Shown here: piece by piece, positions 45,036-56,378 of the stretch
How positions within the stretch are numbered: position 1 is the stretch's first letter
How the letters are laid out: each line of letters begins with the position of its first letter
Position numbers and translations under genes: made by a program
Notes under the pieces: model-generated
Told to the model about the DNA's origin: nothing
What the model saw: only the letters and a program-made list of their open reading frames with translations
Database searches by the model: none
Assembly: GCA_954871525.1 (NCBI GenBank)
Contig: OX940861.1
Location: 9,594,842 to 9,658,841 of the forward strand
From: Parietaria judaica
Taxonomy: Eukaryota > Streptophyta > Magnoliopsida > Rosales > Urticaceae
Length of the DNA: 64,000 nt
Direction: 5' to 3'

Positions 45036-45334
45036 TGATGTAGAGCGTAACTATGGTGATTGAAGAATGCGTCTATGCGAGCAAGAACTCGACTTTTCTC
45101 AAGCAAAGAAGGCTCGAATTTTTATCAAACCAAAAAACTGCATCTCAAATTGCAAACAGAGCTTTTAATGCTCTAGGTTTATCACGATTCCTATAAAATA
45201 GGAACTAACAATATAACCCTAATAATGAAAATAAAAAGAAAATAATAATAAATAATAATTAAACTTAAAACAATTAATTAATAAACTTAAAACAGAAAAT
45301 AAATAAATCGATCTCATTGGGTTGATCGGCATCA
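45036..45334 (-). repeat. 5' LTR of the TRIM-like element
   Basis: 299 bp, apparently identical to 43831-44129. Two bases separate it from the primer-binding site at 45021-45033. Confidence 0.95.
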
Positions 45335-45348
45335 GGGTGACTTGTCGA

Positions 45349-45532
45349 TGCCAAATAACGCACCATTGATGCCCATGGATGCCATTAAGCTTTTGGGGAC
45401 GCTCGGGGTGACCCGTGGGCACCCGAACTAAAAAAAAGGTCATAATTACACATAGGCCCCTATAGGTTCTGTGGCTGTCAAATGACGCCCGATCAAGGCC
45501 CGTGGATGTCGTTAAGCTTTTGGGAGCGCTCA
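45349..45532. repeat. Minisatellite core, copies 2 and 3
   Basis: Cores at 45349-45410 and 45477-45532 share the motif catggatgccattaagcttt, more diverged in the third copy. The spacer repeats the cataggcccctat segment seen before copy 1. Confidence 0.8.
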
Positions 45533-46191
45533 GAACGTGCAGGGACGATACGGAGCGCATCCGTGGATGCCATTGAGCGGAGGGTCCAATCGTCGATCTA
45601 CCTTACGGATGTTCTGGTTCTCAGCGGTCACCGACCTATATCCCGAATCCTAAGACTTTGCAATAACGGGTTGGAGGACCCGGTTCCGGTCCGACGATAA
45701 ACGGAGGGTCCGATCTAACAAATTCCATAGTCCAAGCTCCAAGCCCAAGAAAAATTAATAAACGACAATGGGCCCTGCCCAAACTCTGCGATTGTGCCTT
45801 TGATCTAATTTCCAACCTCAACAATATGTATATTTCAGTTTTTAAAAATAAAGAGTTTATTTTTTTTAAGAAAAAAAGAAGATAGAAAGTTAAAAAAAAA
45901 AAAATTAAAAAATCGATATGTAAGTTTGAAAAAAGAAAAGAAAAGAAAAAAAGAGTTACTGAGATGATATTTGAAAGAAAAAGAAACTCTAAAGAACGAA
46001 AGACAAAAGAGCGGGGGATATGCAGAAAACGACAGAGATAGTAAAAACGACATAAACCACTGTAAAACGACAATATTAGAACGTTTTCAATCATTAGAAC
46101 TCCCAAACGACGCGTGCTTTCAGTTTCAGTTAGTCAGTAGTCTCTTCTGCCGCACGGCTTAGAAGTCAAAATTGATAGAGAAAGAAAGCGC

Positions 46192-46226
<35 letters not shown>
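45533..46226 (+). promoter_or_regulatory. Upstream region of the SVIP-like gene
   Basis: Ends in a GA microsatellite (about 46193-46226) that touches the start codon and would be the 5' UTR. Earlier parts are purine-rich. No clear TATA box. Confidence 0.45.
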
Positions 46227-46230
<4 letters not shown>

Positions 46231-47022
46231 GTAACTGCTTGGGGTTGGACGACAGCAAAAAGGAGGAGAAGAAGGAAGCCGAGAGATTAGCCTCCGCAGA
46301 AGTCCGCGCCAAAGCTGCCGAAGCTGCCCAGAAACGGTATTCATTTCAACTTCTGCAATATTCGTTTCGAGTTTCGTTTCTTTGCTCGAAAATGTTTAGG
46401 CATCGCAAAATTTTGACCCTTGCCCTTGTTGACCTAAATGATATGGAAACCTTGTTCAAGTTTCAAATTTGACTTTTTTTTACTGTGTTCAAGGGGTCGT
46501 AATTCTTGTTGATTGCATTGAGGATGATACAAGAAGAGATTTACATTCTTTGATGTATTCAGATTGAACTATGTCGGAGAAAGATTGTACCGTTAAAGTT
46601 GAATGTCTATGAGGTTTTCCGTAATTGCAGGCAAGAGGATTATGAGAAGTCCGCCGCTGGAAGAGCGGCACGGGCGCAGCAACAGGCCGAGGCAAAAAGA
46701 GCGGCAAATCCCAATAGAGGCGAACCGGTTCTAAAGGTTGTCCTTTATGAACATTCTTGATGAAGATTATAATCCTTCTTGTTTCAAATGCTTCACTGAC
46801 CTAGTTGCGAAGTAATTTAGTACTTTTGCCTTATTCACTTTGAGTGAGTAATTTATTGTGAAAAAAACAGAATACTTCTATATGAATTAACCTACTATCA
46901 GTGGCGGAGCCAGAGTTTTAGTTCGGGCATATCGTCTTTTATGTTCACTCTTAGTTGATTGTGTTAATTTCTTTTGACGATTTTGCCTGCTGGTTTTGTG
47001 GTTGCAGTGGCAAATGGGTTGA
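46227..47022 (+). CDS. SVIP-like small VCP/p97-interacting protein
   Basis: Three inferred exons: 46227-46336, 46631-46736 and 47008-47022, all GT-AG, giving 76 residues; animal SVIP has about 77. MGNC at the start is a classic N-myristoylation plus palmitoylation signal, as in SVIP. The helix with EVRAKAAEAAQKRQEDY matches the VCP-interacting motif pattern (R-x5-A-A-x2-R). The rest is Ala/Arg-rich and ends PVLKWQMG. SVIP binds the N-domain of the Cdc48/p97 ATPase at membranes and dampens ER-associated degradation in animals; a similar role here is inference. The last exon codes only four residues. Confidence 0.82.
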
Positions 47023-47765
47023 GGGCATTGCTTCAGGACACCAATTTGTTTATAGTAAGTCCGTTTTTTAAGAACTTGTTGAATCCTGCTCTACTGAAAG
47101 TTCCGATTTTATTTCTGTAGAAGAAATTCTTTGTTGATAGAATTGAACAGTAAATTACACCGGTACAGGTAAACTTAGCGGTTATTGTTCTTTATTTGTT
47201 GCAGTTTTCGTCATAGGGATTCAAGTGTCGACCATGCTATGCCATCTATATCGGGAATTTTGTTTTGTGAACATTACCGGTCAAAATAAATAATTGAATA
47301 TGTGTAATTGGGAATAATGAACTTTCAAAATGTAGATCCAGTTCTTGTACATGTTCACAGCATTTTAGCGGTTTCACTCTGAACAATCGCGTTTGAACTT
47401 TGCATGTGTTATTACCTTTATGAAGTATATAACTCGTTTCAAAAAAACAATTTCAATCCTATCATGATACTTTCTTGCCACGGATTCAATGAGATCTGAA
47501 ATTGTCGATATAATGTGATTTAGTTGTATTAAGTCTTTAACAGGATGAACTTATACCTAGAGAAAATAATACCATAAGACGGTTTAACACTATACATTGC
47601 GATCAATTACCGCAAGCGACATCGATCATAACTCGAGTCCAATTGCCTAATAACCTAAGTGCCATATTATACATTTTAATTCTGCAAAACCAAATATAAT
47701 CTATCTATATATATATATATATATATTAGGAAATCAAATATATTGTCATAAGACAAGTTCAGCTT
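47023..47765. other. Convergent intergenic region
   Basis: 3' ends of the SVIP-like and NPGR1-like genes face each other. It contains a short AT repeat near 47706-47726 and no gene. Confidence 0.4.
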
Positions 47766-50700
47766 TCAAGCAATGGGTTGCACCGGAGCTGACATCTGCA
47801 GCTCATGAGCGGCTTGGAAAAACTCCGCCGCTTGCTGCAACAACCCTTCCGATTTCGCGACCAACCCGAGGTTTAGCCACGCTTCGTGGTTCGTCGGCTC
47901 TAACCGAAGAGCGCTCATCAGAAAGCTTCTCGCGATCGGCAGCGACTCACTGCCGAGTTTCATCAGCACCGTCGCCGTTGAAACGATGCTCGGAACGTAA
48001 TCGGGTTGAATCGACAGCGAGAAAGAATAGGCAATGAGGGCCTCTTTGCTTAGCGACCGTGCCTCGAACAACATACCTGTGCAATATGGGTTGTTTCAGA
48101 CATTAGACGTGCAATTGACATGTGCGCGTTTGAGTTTCTTCGATACTGATATCATGTGAAGTATCATGAGGTCAATCAAATTAATATTCACGAGGGTGGC
48201 AATGCTAGATTTAGATCCCCCGGACTCTTATTAGATCCGCTGTTGAAGAAGAGGAATAACCCATGACAAAATAAATTTTAGGCTTGTCAAGTTTTACCAG
48301 TTACCGGTACCGATTTTGAAACCTTTATCTTTCCTTAAAAAATCAGTAAGTTGTAGGGAGGTATTTTTACCTGTTGTGTGCCAGCTTCTTGGTGAGTAAA
48401 GTTCGATCAAACTGGCCTTGTCTAGGCATGTTTTTGCATCAGGCCACATGCCAATTTTCGTGTAAATGGCAGCTAAATCTTGCCATGCTTCACTCTCCAG
48501 CTTTTTTTCTTCTAATGCCTGTCGATATAACAATTTAGGGCTGTTAATATCTGGCTTAACCCGACGAATTCCAAACTAATTCGGCTGTGACCGACTTAAC
48601 CCGATGGTCCAAACTGTGACCGACCCCAATCCGCCCTATAAATTGTGTTTGAATGGACCAACCTAAAATGTGTACAGACCCGGAGTTTTTTGTGGTTTCA
48701 TATAATAGATTGCTCACGGATCACCTAAATCGGCCTGAAGCGACCCAAAAACCCGCCCCAAAGCAACTCGAGGCCCAATCTAATCCAACCCTCACTTTCA
48801 TTGGATTGGACCGGGCATAACGGCCCACCCCAACCCGTGCACATAGACCAATTGTAAGGAGGAGCGGTGTCTCTTGCTATAAGAAAGAAGCAAGATTTAT
48901 GAACAAATTGGAATGGTTTGACTTTGATCATATACCTCGGACTCGAAGATGTTCTGTTGCCGAAATCTTTTAGTTTGGCTTTCCTTCTTCGCTTGAACCA
49001 ACGCTAATAAGAGCCTGTACGTTTCTATGGCCTGTTTGGGCTGTTCCTGCGCAACCTGCAGTACCGCTTTCAGCCGCAAAAGCTCCAACTGGTCAACACG
49101 GCCCGCCTCGTCCAACGCGAAGCTGACCACTGTCTCGGCGTCCTTGAACTGCTGCCGCGCCGACATGACAAGCGCCAAAAGCCTCCAGCCGCGCCCCGAG
49201 CTTCCCGCCGCCGAATCCGTGTACGCCATTGAACTCTCGAACGCTGCTTCGACGTTCCTCTGCGCCGCGTTCTCTCTCCCGAGGCAGAACAACGCATCCG
49301 GATCGTCCTTTTCTAGTGCTGCGGAGTTCAGACATCGCAACGCCTCTCGCTGCAGAGTGTGGCGTTCGGAGTCCGACGCAGAGCCTCGAGCTGCGCTGCC
49401 ACAACACACGCCGAGAAACTTGTGTGCTTGCCCTCGGAAATGCTCGTACCGTTCGCTCGCTGCGTCAATCGCTTTCTGCGAGAGCTCGATTCCCCGTTTG
49501 GCTCGTGTTGGGTCTCGCGAACACAGCATTGCGCCGAAGAGAAAAGCGCGGAAGTGTGGCACGTGACCCGCTTCGGAGCAGCCAGCGACTTTCTCCAGAA
49601 GGCTCAGCGCCGTCTCATCCTGCTCCGCTGCGCTATAGCACAGCGCGAGAAAGTACCACCGATCAGCGCGGGTGTAGATTCCGGGGAGTATCTGCTCGGC
49701 ATGCTGAGCCAAAAGCTCGAATTGCCCGGAAATCGAGAGCGCGAATGTCAGGTGATCCATGATCTCTTGGTCCCACTTAATCTCGTGAGTTGAAATCTTG
49801 CTCATCAGGATCAGAAGCAGAAGAATGGCTTCCTCGGTGCTGTTTCCTGGCGCCGGCTGACCCCAGACCTGGTACTGAAGCGGGAGATTCGTCTCGACGC
49901 CGCTGTAGAGCAGCATTTTGGCCATGCTCTTCTGCGCCATGGCAAGCCTCTCAGGTGCCATGTTCCACGGCTTCACCAGAGCTCGGCGGTACGAAGCAAT
50001 GGCATTGTCCAGAAACCCTGCTTTGGTCCAAAGGTGAGGGAGTAACTCCAGTGCCTTGTGAAACATGTCCTGCAATTTGCAGTCATCGGAGATTCCCTCC
50101 GGCGTTCCGTTGGGCATTGCGGATTCTACAGTGTCGAGGATGATCTTGCACTCTTTCGCAGCATCTGATATCAGAGAAAGCATCAGAATGAAGAACCCAG
50201 TACCGATTCTAGTCATCTTCCGAGTCCTATCAAATGCAAGTGAGGGATTTCATTGTACCTATGTATCTTCCGAGTTCCTCCAGCGATCTTGCCTTGAGCA
50301 GAATCGCTTCCACGAGGAGGCTGACGGAGTGCATCGACATCAAACCCGGAGGAACGACATCGTTTTTGGACCGCGGCTTTCGCGGCCGAGTTCTCTCGAC
50401 GATCGCTCTCGTCATCCTCGGCGCCAACGCCTTGACGTCGATGCCCTGAAACACCTGAAGCGCAGCGTCGAAGTTCCCTCTCTGGAACTCCAGTCTCCCC
50501 AGCAAAGCCCTGGCTTCCTGAGAGACCCGAAAGTCAACCACCAAAGTCAACAAAAATCAAATTACAGTGATTTGTTGAAGGAGACAAACAAACCTCATAG
50601 TTCAAAGAAAGGGCTTCTTTGAGAGTCGATTCGGCTTCGTCCACCTGAATGTCTTCCAGTCGGGATTCCCAGTCCCCGGTGTTCCGCGACGAGAGCCCGC

Positions 50701-50788
50701 TCGCCGAGAAGTCTCGGGTGGCGAGAGACTCCGGCGAGTGCGGCGGCTCCTCTATCTTGAACTGCTCTCCTGAACAAGCACACAACAT
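47766..50788 (-). CDS. NPGR1: NPGR1-like TPR protein (no pollen germination related)
   Basis: Five inferred exons on the minus strand: 50788-50594, 50517-50259, 50164-48936, 48518-48371 and 48076-47766. All introns are GT-AG and all phases agree, giving 713 residues, close to the roughly 700 of the Arabidopsis protein. The start MLCACSGEQFKIEEPPHSP and SLATRDFSASGLSSR are typical of NPGR1. Tetratricopeptide repeats cover most of the rest, for example ARALLGRLEFQRGNFDAALQ, AIASYRRAL and the C-terminal NHEAWLNLGLVAKSEGLLQQ. The family binds calmodulin and, with NPG1, is linked to pollen germination and to phosphatidylinositol-4-kinase complexes at the plasma membrane. NPGR1 versus NPGR2 rests on the N-terminus only. 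Confidence 0.92.
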
Positions 50789-53772
50789 TTTTCTCTCCTC
50801 TCTCTTCTCAGCGAGTTTCTTCACGTCTTCAAGAGTGCTGATAAGCTCGAACTAGTACTGCTACAATGGAGATCCACAGAGAATGTAATAGTGAGAACAA
50901 TGCAACGAAGAACAGGGATGAAAACGAACAGGCAAAGAGAGAGAACAGAGCATTGGAGCAATCACCTGAAAGACAAATCCAAAAACCGAATCGTTGCTGA
51001 GATTCGACGCCATGAAAGCAACTTCTCAGTTGAGAAGTCCCTCTGTTGCGTTCTGGGTTTTTCAAAAATTTGGACTCTCTCTCTCTCTCTCTTCAACGAG
51101 CCTCGCTTGTGATTTCCATTGAAAGCGCTTGCCTCCAAAAAATATTAATTAATTTAATATACAAACAAAAGGACAGAACAGTGATGGAAAAAAAAAATGT
51201 AATAATATATCATAGGGTCAAAAAATATATTAAATAATAAAAACGACTGAATTTGAAGACGTGACTCTGAGTTCAATATGGGCATTTCTTGTTTTCTTTC
51301 CTTTTTCTTTTACATTTATCAGAGTTTTGTAGCAGAACACTCGTTTATTGTCTCATAGATTCTCTGCTTTTTATTTCATCTGTTTTCTGATTTTTTATTT
51401 ATTACTTTCAGAATCGTGATTCGGGTTTGGGCACTCAATGCATAGTGAATTTTAATGTCGTTTATGACTTCTAAACGTCGTATAATAGTACTACTATATA
51501 GTCTATAGAGGCTAGTTTTTTTTTTTTTCTATAATTATTATTATAAGGAAGGTGGCTCGAAATATACCTAATCAGCTACTTGTAAAAAAAATAAAAATAG
51601 TATAACGTTGGCCATGTTCTGCACTTTATTATGCAACAATAAGCTCTAATTTTGGCTCTTAAAAACAAATTAAACTTCTTTCTTTAAATACCTATTAAAG
51701 GTTTTAAACCCCTACGGTAACAAATTACAACGATTTTTATTTTGCCTATAGCAATAAGGTCTCCTTGATCAAGGGCCAGGCTGAATAAACTTTGTTTATT
51801 ACATGGAAAAAAAAAAAAAACTGAAAATTGTATGCATGTATTGGCGATAGTGTATAGTCCAAATTATTGTAATTAATCTTTAGTTTAATTATTAATATTA
51901 ATAAAATATTGATTGAATTCAAACACAGCAGTTCTGAGACTTTTTTTCTTGATAGAGGCTATAGCTGTCTGACATAGCTAGTTTATGACATGTGGTCTCA
52001 CACTCTAAAGTTTAAGCTTTATTTAAACTTAAAGTGCCACTGCCATAATATTATCAAGTATTGACTCTTAAATCTAACTTTTCCACTAATGTTAGTGAGA
52101 AACGCTTTCTCTAAAAGACACTGCATCATTGCATAATATTCATTTTCGATTTTAATATTGTCACTCGCGTTTTCATATTTATGAAAATGTGCTTACGTGA
52201 CGTGACTGACTTTAAGAAAAAGGGCCAATATATGGTGCTCGAAATCGAAACTATACTTGCACCAAAATAATGTTACAATTGAAGCTATTAGCTTACTACT
52301 TTATTATATAAAGGACCGAAAATAGAGATGATTATCTCCCTTCTTCAATGGGTTTCTCTTTGAAAGTATGACATCCTCTTAAATCATATTTCGCCTTTAT
52401 TTACGACGTCTCTCTACCGATAGAGATGTTTATATGTAACATATTTTCCCACGGATCATGAGTGAAATTCAAAATTACATCATGTAGTCATTTTGTTAAC
52501 GGGACTGACCTACGTAAAATTTATATGCATTCATCGCTATTTATATCTCTCGTTTTCGTCCAGTTGCATATCCTCTTCATGTTCACCATTTTGACGTCAG
52601 ATTATAATAAATTATTTACTGTAGACGGTCTATTTTAGGGTCAAGAGTCTCGAGTGCATCGAGCTAGCTAGCAAAGAGAAATATATAATAATTATTTATA
52701 TGTTTATTATGATTTACATTTAAAACACAATATAATATTTTACCTGTTTGTTTTTAATATTATTAATTGTCGAAGAACACATAAATCTCGAACAACTACA
52801 TACACTGATGGGCAATACGAGTCTTTGACTGAATCATGGTAACGTTGGATTCCCAACATCCAAATCGTATTTATATATAATATAAGTAAATATATTCAGT
52901 GTCGACAATAAATGGCCTGCTAAATTATTGTCGTTTAGTATATATATCCACTTTCTATCTTTCATCTATGACGTTTACTATGGTTAATTTTAATATTATA
53001 TCGATGAATATGATACAGTTCTCTCCCTAATTTTTACAAAAGATGTGCAAGTGCGTGATGTATAAAGTAACACACTTGTTAAATGATATTATTTTGAACC
53101 TAAATTAATAGCAAAAATTATAACTTTTTTATTCTAATTGTTTTTTTGGGGAATAGAACTGAGCAAACGACAATGATTTGTGAAACTGCAACATCATTCT
53201 ATTTTTTTAAAGAACTCTTTACATAATTATTCCAACCTATCGTTTTTCTTCCTATGCCTACAAACCTACACGAGACAATCACAATACTAATTAGTAATAA
53301 AATTTAAATCAAATAAATGTAACTATAAGTAAAACACGTAGTATTACCGTGATCATATGCTTTTATTGTTATCAATATGTTACATGTCTGTCGATATGTT
53401 GAGTTGTCATTGAGATCACAAGACACAAGGTACTAATTTTCTTTGGAATTGCTGAACCCTCATCGGTAACATCGTCCCCACAATATACAGTATTGTGGCA
53501 TACCGTCGATCGAGTGTGATTGGCTTGCAAAATTGTAGTACCCCACACATTCAGTATCTATTGTATATACATGAATGAATAGTGGATATTTTGAAAGTTG
53601 AAATATGAGTGAGAAAAAACGACATTCTCCAAATCCTGTGGTACGTTAATAATTGAGTGTGCATGTGATGCCCACCTCTTCATTCTGTGACTCAACCCCG
53701 GCATTAATGCATGCAGCAGTACGGACTACGGAGGTTATGAGCTGGTACATGGGGAACGAATATCATATATAC
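50789..53772. other. Upstream of NPGR1-like gene and gene desert
   Basis: 50789-51115 is probable NPGR1 5' UTR/promoter with a CT tract at 51076-51093. From 51116 to 53772 the sequence is AT-rich with only short frames, and I see no gene. Confidence 0.5.
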
Positions 53773-55082
53773 AGGGTTAATGACGGCAAAAATACCCAAA
53801 GTTTGGTCAAAGAACCCCTCGTGTACCCAAAGTCGAAAAGTGGTGGCAAAAGTACCCAAAGTATGTTTTGGGGCGTTGACCAGTTTTTTCCGTCCATCCA
53901 CTAACGGTGCCATCCACGTGGCACGCCACGTGGCCGTTGACCGCCACGTCATCCAAAGTTTGGGTATTTATGCCGTAATAAAACCAAAGTTTGGGTATTT
54001 ATGCCGCGATAAACCATTTTTTATATTTTTTCGCTTGTTGACATCATCTAAATAAAGGTTAAAATAATATACCTTTGGTTAGGACTCGAAGTCATCACAT
54101 TCCCCCTCATAAAAGGACAAGATAACCATTAAACCACATTCACTTCACGTTATATCTTGACAAAAATAAGAATATAAATAGAAACTTATTGATAAGTGAT
54201 CATAGTAATAGAAACATATGTATTTTTTGCACCGGGTTCGGGTTGACTTATTTGGAACAGGGGTGAGTTGACTTTTTCGGACCGGGGTCGAGTTGGCTTT
54301 TTTTAGAACGGGGCCGAGTTGAATTTTTTGGACAGTGGTAAAGTTGAATTTTTCGTACCAGATTCATGTTGACTTTGTCAGTACGGGTTGGGGTTGACAT
54401 TTTAAGAACCGGGTCGAGTTAACTTTTTGAAACGGGTCGGGTTAACTTTTTCAACCTGAATCCGCTACAAAATATTCAACCCGACCAAAGTAAAAAAAAA
54501 AATCAACCTCTGGGTCTGAAAAAGTCAACCTGGGCCCGTTCGAAAAAAGTCAACTCAATCCTGGTCCGAAAAGGTCAACCCAACCCCTTTCCTAATAAGT
54601 CAACCCGAACTCGGTGCGAAAAAACATACGTTTCTATTACTATGTCACTTATTAATAAGTTTCTATTTATATTATTATTTTTGTCAAGATATAACGTGAG
54701 GTGAATGTGTTTTAGTGGTTATGCTGCTCTTATATGTGGGGGAGGTGATGAGTTTGAGTCCTACCAAAGCCATAATATTTTATCATTTATTTAGATGATG
54801 TCAGCAATCAATTTTTTTAAATAGTTTATCGCGGCATAAATACTCAAACGTTGGTTTTATCACGGCATAAATACCCAAAGTTTGGATGACGTGGCAGTCA
54901 ACGACCACGTGGCGTGCCACTTGGAAAGAGGCTAACGGCCACGTGGACGGCACTGTTAGTGGATGGACGGAAAAAACGTGTCAACGCCCCAAAACGTACT
55001 TTGGGTACTTTTGCCACCACTTTTCGACTTTGGGTACACGAGGGGTTCTTTGACCAAATTTTGGGTATTTTTGCCGTCATTA

Positions 55083-55087
<5 letters not shown>
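53773..55087. mobile_element. Foldback element, 1.3-kb near-palindrome
   Basis: Starts AGGGTTAATGACGGCAAAAA and ends with its complement, ttgccgtcattaaccct. The whole 1315 bp folds on itself: outer arms (53773-54025 with 54825-55087), middle arms including a gacatcatctaaataaa segment and a tRNA-like segment, and a centre near 54440 made of direct repeats of gggttgacttttt on the left and their complements on the right. It has no coding frame. The outer arms match the small element at 26735-31666. The flanks are AT-rich and the target duplication is unclear, so superfamily is open (Mutator-like or another foldback type). Confidence 0.9.

Positions 55088-55156
<69 letters not shown>
55088..55156. 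repeat. TA microsatellite
   Basis: More than thirty TA units directly after the foldback element end. The element may have inserted into, or seeded, this run. Confidence 0.95.
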
Positions 55157-55158
<2 letters not shown>

Positions 55159-56378
55159 AAAGGAAACTTAATGTTTTACGTTTGGGCCCTAAATAATTTG
55201 GGAATTGGGAGCCCAAATATTATAGTTAATTGATTTTAATTAAAGTTAAGTGATTTTGATTATATTTTTTTGGGAATTAGGGGTCCAAATATTAAAGTTA
55301 AGTGATTTTGATCGTATTTTTTTGGTCTTAAATTTAATTTAAGTGATTTTAATATATATAAAATTAATTTAAGTGATTTTGGGAACCTTAAATTTAATTT
55401 TTTGGGGCCCCTAAATTTAATATTATTTTTTTACTAAAGGCGGGCTCCTACTCCGCCTCCCCTCAGGCACGGCTCTGCCCAATTATGTAGTAAAAAACTA
55501 TTCAACAAAAAAACTTGAGATGTTTTTTCCGAGAAATGTGAAAAAATAGTAATGGGGTTTCGTTGTCGTTCACAAAACCCTCTGCAAACGAATATCTGAC
55601 AACTGACACATATTGGATTGTCAGAGGCTTTCTCTAATTCTTTGCAGCTATATTCACCTCTCACGTGTCCTTTTCATCGAATACTTCTATTTTCCCTTTA
55701 CTATTGTGCAATTTATTTCCAACAACCTTGTTTAATATTTACTTAACTTCTTATAGCATTAAAAACCAATTAAATGTTCTAAAAATAAATAAACTACCAA
55801 CGAAAATGCGATTTGTAACTTAATGTAACATTGCTAAAACAGGACAGTAATTATTAGAATTAGGAATACCATCACTAAAGTGGTAAGAAAAAAGCAGTTG
55901 TTCGTTGGCTATTATTACCTTGCTGTGTTTTTGGTCAGTTTTTATCAAAGTCGCGTCTTTCCACCAGTGGTCTTTTTTCTTTTCTTTTTTACATTACACA
56001 CATATTTAATGAATAGTTTTGCCTAGTTTTTGTATCTTTAACTCACGAATCATCATTCGAGCAAAAAAAAAAAAAAAAAACTCATGAATCATCACCATAA
56101 TTTATATTAATTGGTATATTCTATCATATCTGGATGTTTGGTATTGTTATAAGTTATAACTTACATCTTCATGTTCATGATAGGTGAAACTCCTGTTAAA
56201 AAACTTAAGGTTTATAAAGTTAAGTTCTGTTTAGGCAATTTTTTCGTTCTTCGAGTCGTTTTCATATTTTGTTCCAGCGTTTATCTTGTTTAATTGTCAT
56301 TTCCGCTTCCATGTGAGAAAGCAAAAATTTCATTAAGCTCGTGGCGGGGCTACATGTGAACAAGTGAGTGCACGTGTA
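55157..56378. other. AT-rich spacer with a possible hAT remnant
   Basis: 55180-55480 has repeated aagtgattttgat and ggggcccctaaatttaat segments and ends in ctcaggcacggctctgccca, which resembles the terminus of a hAT element of the TTF-finger type. No partner end was found. The rest shows nothing. Confidence 0.35.

Larger units (their letters stand above)
43831..45334 (-). mobile_element. TRIM-like LTR element, 1504 bp
   Basis: Two 299-bp LTRs (43831-44129 and 45036-45334) appear identical. The element is flanked by the 5-bp duplication gggtg (43826-43830, 45335-45339). The primer-binding site on the minus strand (45021-45033) reads TGGTATCAGAGCC, initiator Met tRNA. The 906-bp interior holds one ORF and no pol. 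LTR identity points to a recent jump using enzymes from another element. Confidence 0.95.

Noticed and set aside
43831..45334. TRIM-like element considered as a host gene with duplicated flanks
   Set aside because: Exact target duplication, TG...CA ends and a Met-tRNA primer site show it is an LTR element.
46905..46960. gtggcggagccagagttt in the second intron of the SVIP-like gene as a hAT terminus
   Set aside because: One end only, no partner or duplication seen.
48540..48860. Repeats of cccgacc-type motifs in an NPGR1-like intron as a MITE
   Set aside because: Resembles a degenerate hAT-like MITE, but no clear inverted ends or target duplication.
49027..50622. Several plus-strand frames of 100-185 codons
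   Set aside because: Antisense of the NPGR1-like exons.
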